From Pseudomonas oryzihabitans NBRC 102199 (GTDB lineage Bacteria; Pseudomonadota; Gammaproteobacteria; Pseudomonadales; Pseudomonadaceae), in assembly GCF_000730625.1 (NCBI RefSeq), contig NZ_BBIT01000005.1, positions 310,001 to 374,000 on the forward strand: a stretch of 64,000 bases of DNA. Direction: 5' to 3'. Numbering within the stretch: the first letter of the stretch is position 1; every line of letters starts with the position of its first letter. The notes under the pieces are model-generated. The model ran no database searches, was not told the DNA's origin, and worked only from the letters and a program-made list of their open reading frames with translations. Below, piece by piece: positions 1 through 13,682 of the stretch. The translations under genes and the position numbers were made by a program.

Positions 1-42
1 GATGCTCGCGATCTTGCCGCGAATCTCTTTTGCGCCTGCCAT
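1..42 (-). CDS. atpG: ATP synthase F1 gamma subunit (5' end only)
   Basis: Only the first 14 codons are in the window, reading MAGAKEIRGKIASI on the minus strand. This matches the start of the F1 gamma subunit, the rotating central stalk that couples proton flow to ATP synthesis. The gene lies 48 bases downstream of atpA in the same direction, as expected in the bacterial atp operon. The rest lies to the left of the window. Identification rests on the short N-terminus plus its operon position. Confidence 0.9.
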   Translation of the reverse strand, partial: MAGAKEIRGKIASI

Positions 43-90
43 GTGACACCTATCGGGTTGGCAAACGGGGGCTGGCGCCCCCGTCGCGGC

Positions 91-1635
<1,545 letters not shown>

Positions 1636-1653
1636 GCTACTGCCCCTTCAAAC

Positions 1654-2190
1654 TCAAGGTTTCAACGCTTCGGCCAGTTGCGCGAGCTTGCCGCGAACGG
1701 AGCCATCGATTACCAAGTCGCCGGCGCGGATTACCACACCACCGATCAGGCTCGCATCCTCGGATGCATTTAGTCGCACTTGTCGACCTAGCCTTGCGCT
1801 GAGAGCCTTGGCGAGTTTGTCTTGCTGTTCGTCGCTCAAGGCGAAAGCACTAGTGACTTCCGCCTCAATGGATTTTTCCTGCTCGGCCTTGTACGCCTCG
1901 TAAATCTCGGCGATGGCCGGGAACAGGTCGATCCGGTCGTTTTCTGCCACGGTCCGAACGAAGTTCTGGGACTGTGCATCCAGCTGATCGCCACATACGT
2001 CGATGAGCAATCCGGCCTTGGCGTCCGCAGTCAACTGCGGCTGCTGAAGCAGCTGGCGCACGGTCCCATCTTGGGATACCGCGGCGAGCAGCCCTAGCGC
2101 GGCCGACCATTGGGTCAACTGCTGCTGGGACTGTGCGAACTCGAAAGCCGCCTTGGCATAGGGCCGGGCCAGCGTGTTCAGTTCTGCCAT
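1654..2190 (-). CDS. atpH: ATP synthase F1 subunit delta
   Basis: Encodes 178 residues starting [19 protein letters not shown], the typical N-terminus of the delta (OSCP) subunit. This subunit joins the peripheral b-stalk to the top of F1. The C-terminal part contains the conserved [20 protein letters not shown] segment. The length is usual for the family. It is 12 bases downstream of atpF and 18 bases upstream of atpA, so it is almost certainly co-transcribed with them. Confidence 0.97.
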   Translation of the reverse strand: MAELNTLARPYAKAAFEFAQSQQQLTQWSAALGLLAAVSQDGTVRQLLQQPQLTADAKAGLLIDVCGDQLDAQSQNFVRTVAENDRIDLFPAIAEIYEAYKAEQEKSIEAEVTSAFALSDEQQDKLAKALSARLGRQVRLNASEDASLIGGVVIRAGDLVIDGSVRGKLAQLAEALKP

Positions 2191-2202
2191 TGGTGGCCTC
2201 GC

Positions 2203-2673
2203 TTAGATTTCCGCTGCCAGTCGGTCGACCAACTGGGCATGAGCATTGGCATCAACGGTCGATCCGAGGATCTTCTCGGCGCCGGCCACGGCCAGCACGC
2301 CGACGCGAGCACGCAGAGCGTCCTTCGCGGTGTTGATTTCCTGCTCGATTTCCGCCTGAGCCTGCGCCTTGATCCGGTCGCCTTCGGCACGGGCCTTGGC
2401 CTGTGCGTCCTCGACGATCTGAGCGGCACGCTTGTTGGCTTGCTCGATGATCTCGGCTGCCTGGCCCTTGGCTTCGTTCACTTTCTGGTTGGCTTGCTGC
2501 TGTGCCACTTCCAGATCACGAGCCGCGCGGTTGGCAGCGTCAAGGCCATCGGCAATCTTCTTCTCACGCTCACGCAGCGCCGAGATGATCGGCGGCCACA
2601 CGTACTTCATGCAGAAGAGCACGAAGATGAAGAAGGCAACGGACTGGCCTATCAGGGTTGCATTAATGTTCAC
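2203..2673 (-). CDS. atpF: ATP synthase F0 subunit b
   Basis: Encodes 156 residues: one N-terminal membrane helix (about residues 5-25, [20 protein letters not shown]) followed by a long charged, alanine-rich helix that forms the dimeric peripheral stalk. Length and architecture match proteobacterial AtpF. It lies between atpE (55-base gap) and atpH (12-base gap) in the atp operon. Confidence 0.97.
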   Translation of the reverse strand: MNINATLIGQSVAFFIFVLFCMKYVWPPIISALREREKKIADGLDAANRAARDLEVAQQQANQKVNEAKGQAAEIIEQANKRAAQIVEDAQAKARAEGDRIKAQAQAEIEQEINTAKDALRARVGVLAVAGAEKILGSTVDANAHAQLVDRLAAEI

Positions 2674-2728
2674 GCCAACACCTCGCTCGTTCGTTGTCCA
2701 TCAGTCCTGCCTACACCCGCGAGGGTGA

Positions 2729-3016
<288 letters not shown>

Positions 3017-3049
3017 TTAAGGTTGAAGCGAAAAAGTTTTCCCAAGTTA

Positions 3050-3072
3050 CCCGGCGGACAAGGCCCGCCGGG
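3050..3072 (-). other. Intra-operon GC hairpin between atpB and atpE
   Basis: A perfect 8-base inverted repeat (CCCGGCGG at 3050-3057 and CCGCCGGG at 3065-3072) with a 7-base loop lies in the 139-base atpB-atpE gap. No T-run follows directly on the minus strand, so it does not look like a simple terminator. It could stabilise or process the messenger ahead of the highly expressed atpE, but that role is inference. Confidence 0.5.
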
Positions 3073-3125
3073 ACTCACGGCAGAACCGCCTCCGGACGCC
3101 GTCAGCAGCGCCCGGGGGCCATTCC

Positions 3126-4410
<1,285 letters not shown>

Positions 4411-4556
4411 CGGCTCGAAGTCCTCTGGTGTCGGCATAATAGTTGTTTTCACTGGCATGCTTTGTGCCGACAAAAAGCGGGCAAAGTATAGGGGCGCGCC
4501 AGGGGTGGTTCAAGCCACCCCGGACAGATTGCCTTTCTTGCCGGAAGGCATTTGTG

Positions 4557-5429
4557 TCAGCGAATGTGCGCTAGTACGCCTTGAAGTTCGTCCAAAGAGG
4601 AATAGCGGATCACCAGTTGACCCTTGCCCTTCTCGCCATGGCGGATCTGCACGTTGGCGCCCAAACGCTCGGCCAGACGCTGCTCCAGCCGGCTGATGTC
4701 CGGATCCACCGCAGGCGCCTTCTCCACCGGCTCCGCACCGCTGAGCCACTGGCGCACCAGGGCCTCGGTCTGGCGGACGGTGAGACCCCGTGCGACAACG
4801 TGCCGCGCCCCTTCGGCCTGGCGGGCCTTGGGCAGGCCGAGCAAGGCGCGGGCATGGCCCATTTCCAGCTCGCCCCTGGCCAGCAGGTCCTTGGCCTCTT
4901 CGGCCAGAGCCAGCAGGCGCAGCAGGTTGGTCACGCCCGAGCGCGACTTGCCGACGGCTTCGGCCACCTGGGCCTGGGTCAGCTCGAATTCGTCCTGCAA
5001 CCGCTGCAGGGCCATGGCCTCTTCCAGCGGATTGAGGTTCTGCCGCTGGATGTTCTCGATCAGCGCCAGGGCGATGGCCACCTGGTCGGGCACATCGCGC
5101 ACCAGCGCGGGGATGCGGTCCAGGCCGGCCTGCTGGCTGGCGCGCCAGCGGCGTTCACCGGCGATGATCTCGTAACGGCCTTCGCCGATGGCACGCACCA
5201 CGATGGGCTGCATCAGCCCCTGGACGCGAATGGAGTTGGCCAGCTCTTCCAGAGCGGTCGGATCCATGTGCCGGCGCGGCTGGTACTTGCCGCGCTGGAT
5301 GATGTCCACCGGCAGCGATTGCAGTTCGCTGACCGGGGTGGCGGCGGCCTGCTCCTGCAGGACCTTGACGCTGGCACCGCCGAGCAGGGCGTCGAGACCG
5401 CGGCCCAGACCTCGTTTCTTCACAGCCAT
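4557..5429 (-). CDS. parB: Chromosome-partitioning protein ParB
   Basis: Encodes a 290-residue chromosomal ParB, the CTP-dependent DNA-sliding clamp that loads at parS and segregates the origin with ParA. It shows the N-terminal KKRGLGRGLDALLG motif, the ParB/Srx domain with the GERRWRA motif and the ENIQRQNLNPLEEA helix, and a helix-turn-helix (TQAQVAEAVGKSRSGVTNLL). The C-terminal dimerisation region follows. It lies 9 bases downstream of parA. A matching parS site is present about 12 kb away in recF (17346-17361). Confidence 0.97.
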   Translation of the reverse strand: MAVKKRGLGRGLDALLGGASVKVLQEQAAATPVSELQSLPVDIIQRGKYQPRRHMDPTALEELANSIRVQGLMQPIVVRAIGEGRYEIIAGERRWRASQQAGLDRIPALVRDVPDQVAIALALIENIQRQNLNPLEEAMALQRLQDEFELTQAQVAEAVGKSRSGVTNLLRLLALAEEAKDLLARGELEMGHARALLGLPKARQAEGARHVVARGLTVRQTEALVRQWLSGAEPVEKAPAVDPDISRLEQRLAERLGANVQIRHGEKGKGQLVIRYSSLDELQGVLAHIR

Positions 5430-5438
5430 GGGGATTCC

Positions 5439-6233
5439 TTAGGCAGTCTTGGCGACGCGAGCCGCCTTGCGCTGACGTTTGACCAGCTCGCTGGCCAGCT
5501 CCAGATAGGCCGCGGCCCCCTTGGAGCTCTTGTCGTAGACCAGCGCGGGCATGCCGTAGCTGGGGGCTTCGGCCAGGCGGACGTTGCGCGGAATGATGGT
5601 TTCGTAGAGCTCGTCGCCGAAGTGCTGCTTGAGCTGGGCGGCGACGTCGTTGGCCAGGCCGATGCGCGGATCGAACATGGTGCGCAGCAGCCCTTCGATC
5701 TTCAGCTGCGGATTCAGCCGCTGGGCGATGTGCTGGATGCTGCCGATCAGATCGGTCAGGCCTTCCAGGGCGAAGTATTCGCACTGCATGGGAATGATCA
5801 CGCCATCGGCGGCCACCAGGCCGTTGATGGTCAGCATGGACAGCGACGGCGGGCAGTCGATGAGCACGTAGTCGTAGTTGTCCCGCACCGGGGCCAGGGC
5901 ATCGCGCAGGCGGCTCTCGCGCCCGCTCATCTCCAGCAGCTCGACTTCCGCGGCGGTGACGTCGCGGTTCGAGGGCAGCAGCTGGTAGCCGCCGTGCTCG
6001 GAAAAGTGCATGGCGTCGAGCAGGCCGCAGGCGCCGGTGAGGACGTCCAGCACCGAATGCTCCAGGGCATGCTTGTCCACCCCGCTGCCCATGGTGGCGT
6101 TACCCTGGGGATCGAGGTCGATCAGCAGCACCTTGCGCCGGTTGGTGGCGGCCAGAGAAGCGGCGAGATTGATGCACGTCGTGGTCTTGCCCACCCCGCC
6201 CTTCTGGTTGGCTATCGCGTAAACCTTGGCCAT
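5439..6233 (-). CDS. parA: Chromosome-partitioning ATPase ParA (Soj family)
   Basis: Encodes a 264-residue Walker ATPase that drives origin segregation with ParB. The deviant Walker A box KGGVGKTT is at residues 11-18, followed by IDLDPQGNAT and IDCPPSLSMLT motifs typical of Soj/ParA. The reading frame stays open upstream through rsmG, but the real start is 6233 (MAKVYAIANQKGG), which matches all known homologues. It lies 8 bases after rsmG and 9 before parB. Confidence 0.97.
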   Translation of the reverse strand: MAKVYAIANQKGGVGKTTTCINLAASLAATNRRKVLLIDLDPQGNATMGSGVDKHALEHSVLDVLTGACGLLDAMHFSEHGGYQLLPSNRDVTAAEVELLEMSGRESRLRDALAPVRDNYDYVLIDCPPSLSMLTINGLVAADGVIIPMQCEYFALEGLTDLIGSIQHIAQRLNPQLKIEGLLRTMFDPRIGLANDVAAQLKQHFGDELYETIIPRNVRLAEAPSYGMPALVYDKSSKGAAAYLELASELVKRQRKAARVAKTA

Positions 6234-6241
6234 GTACCGCC

Positions 6242-6885
6242 TTACCCCTCTCCGTTCGTGCGGCGCAGTATCAGCAAGTGCCGCTGGCCTTGGCAACCGG
6301 GAACCGCGAGGACGTGCGCCGCCGCAACCCGGAAATCCGCTGGTAGCTTGGCCAGCTCGTCGTCGGGGTGCAGCCCCTTCATCGCCAGCCACTGTGTTTG
6401 GTTGTCGCCCAGGTGGCGCGTCCAGGTGGCGAAGTCGTCGATGGCGCTGAACGCCCGCGAGACGATGCCGGTGAAGGGCGCGGCGGGCTGGTAGGCCTCG
6501 ACGCGGGCATGCACCACCTCGAGATTGGCCAGCCCCAGCTCGATCCTGGCCTGGGTCAGGAAGCGCGTCTTCTTGCCGTTGCTGTCGAGCAGGGTGAAGC
6601 GCGACTCCGGAAAGAGGATCGCCAGGGGAATGCCCGGCATGCCGCCGCCGCTGCCCACGTCCAGCCAGTGCCCGGCGCCCACGTAGGGGACGATGCTGAG
6701 GCTGTCCAGCAGGTGCCGCGAGACCATCTCGTTGGGATCGCGCACCGCGGTGAGATTGTAGGCCTTGTTCCACTTGACCAGCAGGTCCAGGTAGCCCAGC
6801 AGGCGCTCTTCCACGGCGGCGGGCAGCGCCACGCCGAGCGTCTCGGCGCCCTGGCGCAGTTCGTTGGCTTGAATCGCGCTGGCCA

Positions 6886-6886
<1 letters not shown>
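6242..6886 (-). CDS. rsmG: 16S rRNA m7G527 methyltransferase RsmG (GidB)
   Basis: Encodes a 214-residue S-adenosylmethionine-dependent methyltransferase that modifies G527 of 16S rRNA. It shows the GidB core: [14 protein letters not shown] near residue 40, HLLDSLS, and the SAM-binding loop [16 protein letters not shown]. The start at 6886 overlaps the mnmG stop codon by one base (TGATG), a standard coupled arrangement. Loss of this gene is known to give low-level streptomycin resistance. The copy here appears intact. Confidence 0.96.
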
Positions 6887-8781
<1,895 letters not shown>

Positions 8782-9223
8782 GCACCTCGTGCCTGTTGGC
8801 AGGAATTCAAAGGAAAGCCGGCAAGTATAAGGCCTGGACGTCGCTTGCAGAAGGGGGCTCTGGCCAAAAAATGATCAGCCGGCCTGGCAGACACCCAATA
8901 TAAACAATAGGGAAGAAAGTTTTAAAAGGACTGATATAGAGCTTATGTATATGAAGGCCCTTAGCTGTGGATAAGCCTATGCAGCCCTCGTCAGCGCTGG
9001 GCTGGGGAAAACCTGAACCCCGTGTACGTCTTGTGCTGTGGATGAATACAAGCTCTCAGCATCCTGTGGACCCTTTGCCCGCTTATCCACAACGCCAGTC
9101 ATGGACAGTTCGTGCACCGATTTATGGGCAGACCTCAGGCAGGGTTATCAACAGGGCTCTGGAAAGGGGGGATGAGGACAGCCAAGGCCTGCGTTGCACA
9201 GGCCGGGAACGGCGGGCGGGAGG
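8782..9223. other. Gene-free gap with DnaA boxes and an AT-rich module (second origin-like region)
   Basis: This 442-base gap lies between mnmG and mnmE. Exact DnaA boxes are at 8966-8974 (TGTGGATAA) and 9083-9091 (TTATCCACA), with one-mismatch copies at 9037-9045 and 9145-9153. An AT-rich stretch with GTTTTAAAAGGACTG (8919-8933) and TATGTAT (8944-8950) lies upstream of the first box. The same elements with the same spacing occur in the rpmH-dnaA gap. The region must also hold the promoter for mnmG. Origin function here is inference. Confidence 0.7.
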
Positions 9224-10585
9224 CTATTTGCCGATGCAGAAGCTGGAGAAGATGCGCCCGAGCAGGTCGTCGGAGCTGAAGGCGCCGGTGATCTCGCCAA
9301 GCACCTGCTGGGCCTGGCGCAGGTCTTCGGCCAGCAGTTCGCCGGAGCCGGCCAGGGTGAGTTGGCGATAGCCGTGGTCCAGGGCGCTGGCGGCCCGCTG
9401 CAGGGCATCCAGATGGCGGCGGCGGGCGCTGAAGCCGCCTTCGGTGGTCTGTTCGAAGCCCATGCAGGCCTTGAGATGCTCGCGCAGGGCTTCGATACCG
9501 GCGCCATCGGTGGCGCTGAGACTGATCTCGACCGGCTCGGTCGCCAGCAGCCCGGTGGGCTCACCGGTGAGGTCGGCCTTGTTGCGGATCACCGTCAGCT
9601 TGTCCAGCGGCGGCCGGGTGCTCAGCAGTTCCGGCCAGAGCGCCTGGGGATCCCGGGCTTCCGGAGCGCTGGCGTCCACCACCAGCAGCACCCGGTCGGC
9701 GCCGGCAATGGCATCCAGGGCGCGCTGGACCCCGATCTGCTCGACCCGGTCGCTGGTGTCGCGCAGGCCGGCGGTATCGACCACATGCAGCGGCATGCCA
9801 TCTAGGTGGATATGTTCGCGCAGGACATCCCGGGTGGTGCCGGCGATGTCGGTGACGATGGCGGCCTCACGCCCGGCCAGGGCGTTGAGCAGGCTGGACT
9901 TGCCTGCATTGGGGCGACCGGCGATCACCACGGTCATGCCGTCGCGCAGCAGGGCGCCGCGGTTGGCTTCGCGCTGGACCTCGTGCAGCTCGGCCTGGAC
10001 GCCCTCCAGCAGGCCCTGGACCCGGCCGTCGGCGAGGAAGTCGATCTCTTCCTCGGGAAAGTCGATGGCCGCCTCGACATAGATGCGCAGGCGGATCAGC
10101 TGTTCGACCAGGCTCTCCACCCGGCGCGAGAATTCGCCCTGCAGCGAACGCAGGGCATTGCGCGCCGCCTGTTCGGTGCTCGCCTCGATGAGGTCGGCGA
10201 TGGCTTCGGCCTGCGCCAGGTCGAGCTTGTCGTTGAGAAAGGCGCGTTCGCTGAATTCACCCGGGCGGGCCAGGCGGGCGCCCTCTTCCAGTGTGCGGCG
10301 CAGCAGCAGGTCGAGGATCACCGGGCCGCCATGGCCCTGGAGTTCCAGCACGTCTTCGCCGGTGAAGGAGTTGGGACCGGGAAAGAACAGCGCGATGCCG
10401 GCGTCCAGCACGCTGCCGTCGGCGGCGAGGAAGTTGCCGTAGTGGGCATGCCGGGGCGGCAGCTCGCGGCCGCAGATCGCCCGCGCCAGCGGGGCGGCCA
10501 GGGGACCGGAGACGCGGACGATGCCGACCCCGCCGCGCCCGGTGGCGGTGGCGATGGCGGCGATACTGTCGGAAGGCAGGGACAT
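9224..10585 (-). CDS. mnmE: tRNA modification GTPase MnmE (TrmE)
   Basis: Encodes a 453-residue GTPase that partners MnmG in wobble-uridine modification. It has an N-terminal tetrahydrofolate-binding domain, a helical domain interrupted by a Ras-like G domain with P-loop [12 protein letters not shown], switch DIAGTTRD and DTAGLRD, and the characteristic C-terminal FCIGK. The start at 10585 ([16 protein letters not shown]) has an excellent ribosome-binding site (GGAGG, six bases upstream). It is the last gene of the rpmH-rnpA-yidD-yidC-mnmE group and is separated from yidC by a hairpin. Confidence 0.97.
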   Translation of the reverse strand: MSLPSDSIAAIATATGRGGVGIVRVSGPLAAPLARAICGRELPPRHAHYGNFLAADGSVLDAGIALFFPGPNSFTGEDVLELQGHGGPVILDLLLRRTLEEGARLARPGEFSERAFLNDKLDLAQAEAIADLIEASTEQAARNALRSLQGEFSRRVESLVEQLIRLRIYVEAAIDFPEEEIDFLADGRVQGLLEGVQAELHEVQREANRGALLRDGMTVVIAGRPNAGKSSLLNALAGREAAIVTDIAGTTRDVLREHIHLDGMPLHVVDTAGLRDTSDRVEQIGVQRALDAIAGADRVLLVVDASAPEARDPQALWPELLSTRPPLDKLTVIRNKADLTGEPTGLLATEPVEISLSATDGAGIEALREHLKACMGFEQTTEGGFSARRRHLDALQRAASALDHGYRQLTLAGSGELLAEDLRQAQQVLGEITGAFSSDDLLGRIFSSFCIGK

Positions 10586-10602
10586 GACGATCCTCCAGAA
10601 AG

Positions 10603-10630
10603 CACGACGCCCCAATCAAGGGGCGTCGTG
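10603..10630 (-). terminator. Hairpin between yidC and mnmE, possible partial terminator
   Basis: A perfect 11-base stem (CACGACGCCCC at 10603-10613 and its complement at 10620-10630) with a 6-base loop is followed on the minus strand by the weak pyrimidine run CTTTCT. It sits directly ahead of the mnmE ribosome-binding site, so it may reduce read-through from yidC into mnmE or protect the upstream messenger. Confidence 0.55.
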
Positions 10631-10648
10631 TGGACAGAATGAGCGGGG

Positions 10649-12364
10649 TCAGGCCTTCTTGCTGGCCGCCTCGATCTTCCGGGTAATGTACCACTGCTGC
10701 AGGATCGACAGGCAGTTGTTGACGATCCAGTACAGCACCAGACCGGCCGGGAACCACAGGAAGAAGAAGGTGAAGATGATCGGCATCATCTTCATGACCT
10801 TGGCCTGCATGGGATCCGGCGGTGCCGGGTTCAGCATCTGCTGCACCAGCATGGTACCGCCCATGATGATCGGCAGGATGAAGAAGGGATCCTTGGCCGA
10901 CAGGTCGGTGATCCAGAACATCCAGGGCGACTGGCGCATCTCGACGCTTTCCAGCAGCACCCAGTACAGTGCCAGGAACACCGGCATCTGCACCACGATG
11001 GGCAGGCAGCCACCCAGGGGATTGATCTTCTCCTTGCGGTACAGCTCCATCATCGCCTGGGACATCTTCTGGCGATCGTCGCCATACTGTTCCTTCAGCG
11101 CCTGCAGTCGCGGGCCGACGGCACGCATGCGCGCCATGGAACGGTAGCTGGCGGCGGACAGCGGGAAGAACAGCATCTTGATGATGATGGTCAGGACGAT
11201 GATCGACCAGCCCCAGTTACCCAGGATGCTGTGGATATGCTGCAGCAGCCAGAAGATCGGCTGGGCGATGAACCACAGGAAGCCGTAGTCGACCGTCAGT
11301 TCCAGGCCGTGGGACAGGGTCTTGAGGTGCTCCTGGATCTTCGGACCGGCATAGAGGGTCAGTGAGGTCTCGCCCTTGCCACCCGCCGGCACGCTGAACT
11401 GCGGACCGGTGAAGCCGACGATGTAGTTGCCCTGGGCATCCTTGCGGGTGGTGATCTGGTGCTGCTCATCCTTGTTCGGCACCCAGGCGGTGACGAAGTA
11501 GTGCTGCAGCCAACCCACCCAGCCGCCCTGCACGGATTCCTGCAGGCGGTTCTTGTCCATGTCGCTCATGGACACCTTGCGATAGGGCTCGGCCGGGGTA
11601 CCGACCGCGGCGCCCAGGTAGGTGGACACGCCGGTGGCGGTGGTGGCCGAGGGATCGCCGCTCTTGTCACGCTTGAGCTGGGCGTAGAGCACGCCGTTCC
11701 AGGCGTTGGCGCTGTGGTTGTCGATCAGGTAGCTGACCTGGATCTGGTAGGCGTCCGGATTGATGCAGGTGATCTTCTTCTGCGCCTTCTCGGCGTCCGA
11801 ACAATCGACCTTCAGGCCCCGGTGGAAGGTGAATCTCTTGGTGTAGTCCACGCCATTGGCCTGGTACTTGAGATCCACCACCAGTTGCGGCTGGCCATCG
11901 GCGAGCACGTAGCTGGACTGCGCCGAGGTGTACAGCGGACGACCGGCGCTGTTGGCATCGGGTCCGTTGGCACCGGTCAGGCCGCTCTGGGCCAGATAGA
12001 GACGCTCGTTGCCGTTGTCGAACAGCATGAAGGGAACGTCGGGGTGGTCCTGGCGACGGGGGTACTGCACCAGTCCGAGCTGGACGATGTCACCACCGCG
12101 CGGATCGATGGCCAGATCCAGGACGTCGGTACGCACCTTGATGAGCGCGGTGCTCGGTTGGGCGGCCGAGTTGTCCACTGGCGCCGCGGCCTTGGCATCG
12201 GCCGGTACGTCGGTGGGCACGTTGGGGGTATCGCCCGGCAGGACGCTGGTCTGCGTCTTGGCCGTGGGCAGATCGGCCTGGCCGTAATCCTTGTTCCACT
12301 GGAAAACCAGGGTGTAGGACACGATCGCCAAGGCGGCAATGAGTAGCGGGCGCTTGATATCCAT
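10649..12364 (-). CDS. yidC: Membrane protein insertase YidC
   Basis: Encodes a 571-residue inner-membrane insertase/chaperone that integrates membrane proteins with or without SecYEG. It has an N-terminal signal anchor (residues about 5-22), a large periplasmic beta-domain (about 50-340), and the five-helix Oxa1-like core at the C-terminus with the conserved PLSAASYRSMARMRAVGPRL segment. The length is typical for gammaproteobacteria. It is two bases downstream of yidD, in the conserved origin-linked rpmH-rnpA-yidD-yidC cluster. Confidence 0.98.
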   Translation of the reverse strand: MDIKRPLLIAALAIVSYTLVFQWNKDYGQADLPTAKTQTSVLPGDTPNVPTDVPADAKAAAPVDNSAAQPSTALIKVRTDVLDLAIDPRGGDIVQLGLVQYPRRQDHPDVPFMLFDNGNERLYLAQSGLTGANGPDANSAGRPLYTSAQSSYVLADGQPQLVVDLKYQANGVDYTKRFTFHRGLKVDCSDAEKAQKKITCINPDAYQIQVSYLIDNHSANAWNGVLYAQLKRDKSGDPSATTATGVSTYLGAAVGTPAEPYRKVSMSDMDKNRLQESVQGGWVGWLQHYFVTAWVPNKDEQHQITTRKDAQGNYIVGFTGPQFSVPAGGKGETSLTLYAGPKIQEHLKTLSHGLELTVDYGFLWFIAQPIFWLLQHIHSILGNWGWSIIVLTIIIKMLFFPLSAASYRSMARMRAVGPRLQALKEQYGDDRQKMSQAMMELYRKEKINPLGGCLPIVVQMPVFLALYWVLLESVEMRQSPWMFWITDLSAKDPFFILPIIMGGTMLVQQMLNPAPPDPMQAKVMKMMPIIFTFFFLWFPAGLVLYWIVNNCLSILQQWYITRKIEAASKKA

Positions 12365-12366
12365 GT

Positions 12367-12615
12367 TTACTCGGCCATCGAAGAGGTCGGGGCTGGGTTC
12401 TTTGCGGGAGGAACGGGATCATATCCGCCTGAGTGCCAGGGATGGCACCGGCACAGTCGCCGTGTGGTCAGCCAGCCACCACGCAGCAGCCCGTGGCGCT
12501 CGATGGCTTCGAGGGCGTAACCGGAACAGGTCGGATAGAAACGACAGTGACTGGCCATCATGGGGCTGATGGCGTAACGGTAGAAGCGAATCAGCAGCAG
12601 GGCCGGTTTACGCAT
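12367..12615 (-). CDS. yidD: Membrane protein insertion efficiency factor YidD
   Basis: Encodes an 82-residue protein with the family hallmarks [33 protein letters not shown] and [17 protein letters not shown], including the conserved cysteines. It is believed to assist YidC-dependent insertion at the inner membrane. The start (12615, MRKPALLL) overlaps the last 8 bases of rnpA, as is usual in this cluster; the open frame upstream of it is within rnpA and is not coding for YidD. Confidence 0.94.
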   Translation of the reverse strand: MRKPALLLIRFYRYAISPMMASHCRFYPTCSGYALEAIERHGLLRGGWLTTRRLCRCHPWHSGGYDPVPPAKNPAPTSSMAE

Positions 12616-13009
12616 GAGCACCGTCGGGACTGTCGATTGGGTGGGCAACGGTCTTGCTCGCCTGGCGATTGAGACGTTTCCACAGTTGCAGCAGCTGATC
12701 GTGCAATTCGGGATTGTCGACTTCGCCAAGTCCCTTGCGGGCGACGAAGACCAGATCGAAGCTGCCCAGGCGGTCCTGATTCAGACGGAAGGAATCCCGG
12801 ATGACCCGCTTGATGCGATTGCGCTCGACAGAAAGCTTGACGCTCTTCTTGCCGATGACCAGCCCGAGGCGGGAATGGTCGAGCCCATTGGCATGGGCGA
12901 GCAGCAGCAGGTGCTTGCCGGATGCCTTGTGGGTGGGAGAGTCAAAGACCGCTTGGAACTGTTGGGAGCTCAGTAAGCGCCTGTCCCGACCGAAATCCTG
13001 ACTCACCAC
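12608..13009 (-). CDS. rnpA: Ribonuclease P protein component
   Basis: Encodes a basic protein of 133 residues that binds the RNase P RNA and aids tRNA 5' processing. It contains the signature [30 protein letters not shown] choose GTG at 13009 ([13 protein letters not shown]), matching the recalled Pseudomonas start; GTG at 13006 and TTG at 13021 are in frame and possible. It is 12 bases downstream of rpmH and overlaps yidD. Confidence 0.93.
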   Translation of the reverse strand: MVSQDFGRDRRLLSSQQFQAVFDSPTHKASGKHLLLLAHANGLDHSRLGLVIGKKSVKLSVERNRIKRVIRDSFRLNQDRLGSFDLVFVARKGLGEVDNPELHDQLLQLWKRLNRQASKTVAHPIDSPDGAHA

Positions 13010-13021
13010 CTGACCGGGCAA

Positions 13022-13156
13022 TCAGATCGCCAGACGCTTGCGGCCTTTGGCACGGCGACGGGACAGAACCTGACGGCCGTTCTTGGTTGCCATACGAGCA
13101 CGGAAACCGTGGACACGGGCGCGCTTCAGGGTGCTGGGTTGGAAGGTGCGTTTCAT
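13022..13156 (-). CDS. rpmH: 50S ribosomal protein L34
   Basis: A 44-residue, very basic protein reading [18 protein letters not shown] at its start and ending [10 protein letters not shown], which is unmistakable L34. It is a component of the large ribosomal subunit. It is the first gene of the minus-strand cluster leading away from oriC, so its promoter must lie in the oriC gap, diverging from dnaA. Confidence 0.98.
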   Translation of the reverse strand: MKRTFQPSTLKRARVHGFRARMATKNGRQVLSRRRAKGRKRLAI

Positions 13157-13682
13157 GGACTTTTACCTAGGTGAAAGCGGCAAGGCATGAGTGCCCCGCG
13201 CAAAGAGACCGGCGATTCTAGAGAAAGCCTCGGTACAGGTCAATTTCCAACCAGCACCGGCTGACAGGAGACCGCGCAAATAAAATCAACAGGTCAGAAG
13301 GTTTTAAAAGACTGTTGAAGTGAATATGTATGGTGCAGCGGATTTCTGTGGATAGATCGTGCCAGGCCAGACGGGCTCTGACCGGAGCGGGGACGGAAAG
13401 TCTGTTTTCAACAGGTGCAGTTCGGGTGCTCTGCCTGCTGAGAGGCTGTGGATAAGCAAGGCTGTTACGCACAGCAGGATTATCCACAGCGAAAAGCCCC
13501 GGGATGTCCAGAGAGGTCAGACGGCGTTATCCACAGAGCTGACGGTCGTGCGTCCGCCCGTTGCCTTCGTGACGGCTATCTGTTGGGAAACTGCGCGGTC
13601 ATGTGGATAACCCGGGTGGGGAGGGATACAATGGGCGTTTGCTCATGGCCCGTCCGGGCCGCTCCAGTTCTTGGGAGACGCT
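13157..13682. other. oriC: Chromosomal replication origin oriC (rpmH-dnaA gap)
   Basis: This 526-base gene-free interval lies between divergent rpmH and dnaA. It has four exact DnaA boxes: 13447-13455 and 13602-13610 (TGTGGATAA), 13480-13488 and 13527-13535 (TTATCCACA). A one-mismatch box is at 13347-13355. The AT-rich element GTTTTAAAAGACTG is at 13301-13314 and TATGTAT at 13325-13331, both suited to duplex unwinding. Placement between rpmH and dnaA is the known position of a functional Pseudomonas origin. The gap also contains the rpmH and dnaA promoters; the box at 13602 lies about 70 bases before dnaA and could mediate autoregulation. Confidence 0.92.

Noticed and set aside
4411-4473. N-terminal extension of AtpI
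   Set aside because: The frame is open, but the added residues do not resemble AtpI and the internal start has a ribosome-binding site.
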